Shown here: one piece after another, positions 63,381-64,000 of the stretch
Numbering within the stretch: position 1 is the stretch's first letter
How the letters are laid out: each line of letters opens with the position of its first letter
Notes under the pieces: generated by a model
Database searches by the model: none
Told to the model about the DNA's origin: nothing
Seen by the model: only the letters and a program-made list of their open reading frames with translations
Program-made: the position numbers and the translations under genes
Origin: Sphingomonas sp. Ag1
Lineage (GTDB): Bacteria; Pseudomonadota; Alphaproteobacteria; Sphingomonadales; Sphingomonadaceae
NCBI RefSeq assembly: GCF_000980895.1
Contig: NZ_LAZX01000094.1
Span: 1,206,575-1,270,574, forward strand
DNA length: 64,000 nt
Reading direction: 5' to 3'

Positions 63381-64000
63381 CTAAACCCCGCCTACAAGAA
63401 ACGCCCATGTCGACACCGTGCTCAATGCTGCATCTAAGGCAGGCATTATCTCTACGAATTGCTGTTTGGCATAGTTCGTCGCTAATACGCCGATTGCCGA
63501 CCCGACGCCGGTCAGTGCCCCGAGTGCTAGCTTTGTAGGCGCATCCTTGGCTATCTCGCGAAGCCACTTTTTCAGCCGAGCGAAGCGGCTCTCAGCACGT
63601 TCGAGCACGGCGACATCCGCGGTGTTCTCACGGTCTTCCTTCGCTAACTCACCTTCAACCTCACGAACGCTATCGAGAACGTCGTAAAGATCAGGCTCGT
63701 CGTCAGGGGGCGGATTATTGTGGCCAGCGGGTGGCGGGCCTTGATGCTCCTCGCGCTCACGTCGCTGGAGAACCAGCATCTGCTCAACGTGAGCTTTGAT
63801 CTCTTGCAGCTGACCCGAAAGCGCATCCAGGCGAACGTTCAACGGCGGCGGCGGATAGAGGTCGTCATAGTCATCAGGCGGCAAGATCCGATGCCCCGCT
63901 GGCGCGAACTCCGGACCGTTGCTGTTAATCTGATCGATGGCTTCAGTGTGCTCTTCCTCAGTAGCATCGGGAAAGTGGTCTGAACCGCCCCGGGTTTGTC
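63381..64000 (-). CDS. coiled-coil/membrane protein with GHNNPP motif, partial at right edge
   Basis: The frame is open to the window end, with no ATG, so the gene very likely begins outside; a TTG at 63884 is the only inner start candidate. The visible 206 residues are acidic and Pro-rich, then a helical coiled-coil part (LDALSGQLQEIKAHVEQMLVLQ), the motif AGHNNPPPDDE (which I recognise from many alphaproteobacterial phage and mobile-element proteins), another coiled coil, and a C-terminal hydrophobic stretch (LALGALTGVGSAIGVLATNYA... VSTWAFLVGGV) likely spanning the membrane. Function unknown. Confidence 0.7.
   Translation of the reverse strand, partial: QTRGGSDHFPDATEEEHTEAIDQINSNGPEFAPAGHRILPPDDYDDLYPPPPLNVRLDALSGQLQEIKAHVEQMLVLQRREREEHQGPPPAGHNNPPPDDEPDLYDVLDSVREVEGELAKEDRENTADVAVLERAESRFARLKKWLREIAKDAPTKLALGALTGVGSAIGVLATNYAKQQFVEIMPALDAALSTVSTWAFLVGGV

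Overview
The window looks like a chromosome segment of a Sphingomonadales bacterium (Sphingomonas-like). The reasons are its high GC, the DivK/DUF1489/DUF3572 neighbours, the block tpiA-ppiD-trpE ... trpGDC-moaC-moeA-lexA-comEC, and a full exosortase A (XrtA) exopolysaccharide cluster of the sphingomonad type. This placement is inferred from gene content; no 16S gene is present.

Layout. 1-9332: housekeeping and small regulatory genes (CDC48-type AAA ATPase cut by the left edge, LysR regulator, cyclophilin, MgtE, DUF1489, DivK-like receiver, DUF3572, HAD phosphatase, RidA, COG3146 acyltransferase, DUF2490 outer-membrane protein). 9446-14573: a minus-strand operon of a UDP-galactopyranose-mutase-like flavoprotein and two large polytopic membrane proteins resembling GT-C glycosyltransferases. 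14646-16504: a small lipoprotein and an L,D-transpeptidase behind an EcfG-type stress promoter. 16665-24984: argG, an MFS exporter, a methyltransferase, tRNA-Val, HU, lon with a heat-shock promoter, and an M1 aminopeptidase. 24991-42084: the XrtA cluster (amidotransferase, exosortase, glycosyltransferase, FemAB-like protein, deacetylase, ATPase, outer-membrane protein, tyrosine autokinase, Wzz, export lipoprotein, PLP decarboxylase, acyl-CoA ligase, then divergent ACP and two hydrolase-like genes). 42071-48952: S10 peptidase, trxB, M17 aminopeptidase, tpiA, ppiD. 48945-57450: trpE, YciI, a hydrolase, a periplasmic protein, trpG-trpD-trpC-moaC-moeA and lexA.

From about 58697 to the right edge the character changes: lower GC, more spacer, unfamiliar small genes. 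comEC is cut here by an integrative element that opens with a large serine recombinase and carries a DUF2958 gene, several orphan genes, a catalytic-domain-only tyrosine recombinase and a membrane/coiled-coil protein running off the window. Only one end of the element is visible.

The most useful observations are the interrupted comEC, three GTTC half-sites 11 bp apart over the lexA promoter, trpE without an ATG/GTG/TTG start for its conserved N-terminus, a candidate small RNA at about 1790-1905, an EcfG promoter over a cell-wall gene pair and a sigma-32 promoter over lon. No CRISPR array was seen. I found no clearly new defence system; the most likely place for undescribed biology is the comEC-inserted element.
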